DNA of 64,000 nucleotides from NCBI GenBank assembly GCA_038087035.1, contig CP051187.1, positions 1,986,501-2,050,500 on the forward strand, read 5' to 3'. Positions 63,636-64,000 of this stretch are shown one piece after another. The stretch comes from Gloeotrichia echinulata CP02 (lineage in GTDB: Bacteria; Cyanobacteriota; Cyanobacteriia; Cyanobacteriales; Nostocaceae). Both the position numbers and the translations under genes were made by a program. How positions within the stretch are numbered: the stretch's first letter is position 1; each line of letters opens with the position of its first letter. The notes beneath the pieces were generated by a model. That model was not told the origin of the DNA. It made no database searches and worked only from the letters and a program-made list of their open reading frames with translations.

Positions 63636-64000
63636 CTCGTTTCCTCTCAACGTAATTATTTCCAACTAGCTAGACATTAACTTCGCAATCTCCCCTCTCT
63701 ATTTTTAAGTCAGCCCATCACAGGAAAATACAACCAAGCATAAAAATCTACTCTGTTTATGGTTTGAAAACACACTCTGAGGGATTTCCAAATAAAAAAA
63801 TAGCTAACTATTTCTTGTGGGCTGGGCGTCTCGCCCTTCCTGGGCTAGCAAGACGCCCACGCCACAAGAGTGTATTTTCTGCGAGTCAAAATCGCTATAT
63901 TCTTGATCCAGATTGCTAACAGAAGTTTAGGCTATCCGCCAAATACTGCACAAACAGTATCAGTCAAGAGATAGCCACGGCTAAGTCAAGGTGCAAGGAC
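63636..64000. other. Right-edge noncoding region
   Basis: No gene recognised on either strand. 63817-63867 holds a repeat of the CTTGTGGGCTGGGCGTCTCG...GAGC-type with arms CTTGTGG/CCACAAG. Confidence 0.4.

Overview
The window looks like chromosome of a filamentous, probably heterocyst-forming cyanobacterium (Nostocales; Nostoc, Calothrix or a relative). The reasons are frequent GCGATCGC (HIP1) octamers, heptamer short tandem repeats between genes, many palindromic repeats and miniature transposable elements, a GUN4-domain protein kinase, a scytonemin-type ebo cluster, and IS200/IS605-superfamily elements without a TnpA transposase. This is inferred from sequence character; no database was searched.

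Layout. 1-4.5 kb: edge of an exopolysaccharide locus, with a partial glycosyltransferase diverging across 1.8 kb of AT-rich noncoding DNA from a Wzc-like tyrosine autokinase. 4.5-13.7 kb: small membrane protein, Tex, a 2Fe-2S ferredoxin split by a 394-bp miniature element, small membrane proteins, a coiled-coil protein, an aldo/keto reductase, and a VOC (glyoxalase-fold) gene destroyed by a TnpB element. 15-22.9 kb: two very large secreted multidomain proteins sharing Ig-like and DUF4082-type C-terminal modules. 23-28.6 kb: alpha/beta hydrolase, two Ser/Thr kinases (one headless, with a GUN4 domain), and two PD-(D/E)xK-like proteins, one broken by a stop codon and a miniature element. 28.6-32.1 kb: ABC-2 permease and a sulfur module (Rrf2 regulator-cysK, with cysE divergent). 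32.2-39.2 kb: ebo cluster (eboD divergent from eboA-B-C-E-F). 39.2-43.9 kb: repeats, an AAA-protein remnant, cysA divergent from a CysR-like Crp regulator, a desaturase/hydroxylase-fold membrane protein, and an orphan element that looks like an IscB-type omega-RNA (HEARO) unit without iscB. 43.9-49.1 kb: TpsB/ShlB outer-membrane transporter and an FHA-PAS-GAF-GGDEF-EAL protein. 49-52.5 kb: gene-poor, with two paralogous small proteins carrying PEP-CTERM-like tails behind a conserved upstream element. 52.5-64 kb: glycerophosphodiesterase, DNA ligase LigA, fasciclin protein, Eis-like acetyltransferase, a second TnpB, PEP synthase and an MlaE permease.

How it fits together. The coherent modules are sulfur assimilation (cysK/cysE with an Rrf2 regulator; cysA with a CysR-like regulator) and the ebo operon, which exports scytonemin precursors in Nostoc. 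Most of the rest is housekeeping or envelope function. The strongest theme is decay and rearrangement by small mobile elements: at three places (ferredoxin, VOC gene, Rpn-type nuclease gene) the reading frame before insertion can be reconstructed from the flanks. The most unusual items are the omega-RNA-like orphan element, the element-split ferredoxin, the paired PEP-CTERM-like genes with conserved upstream DNA, and the WD40-fused secreted protein.
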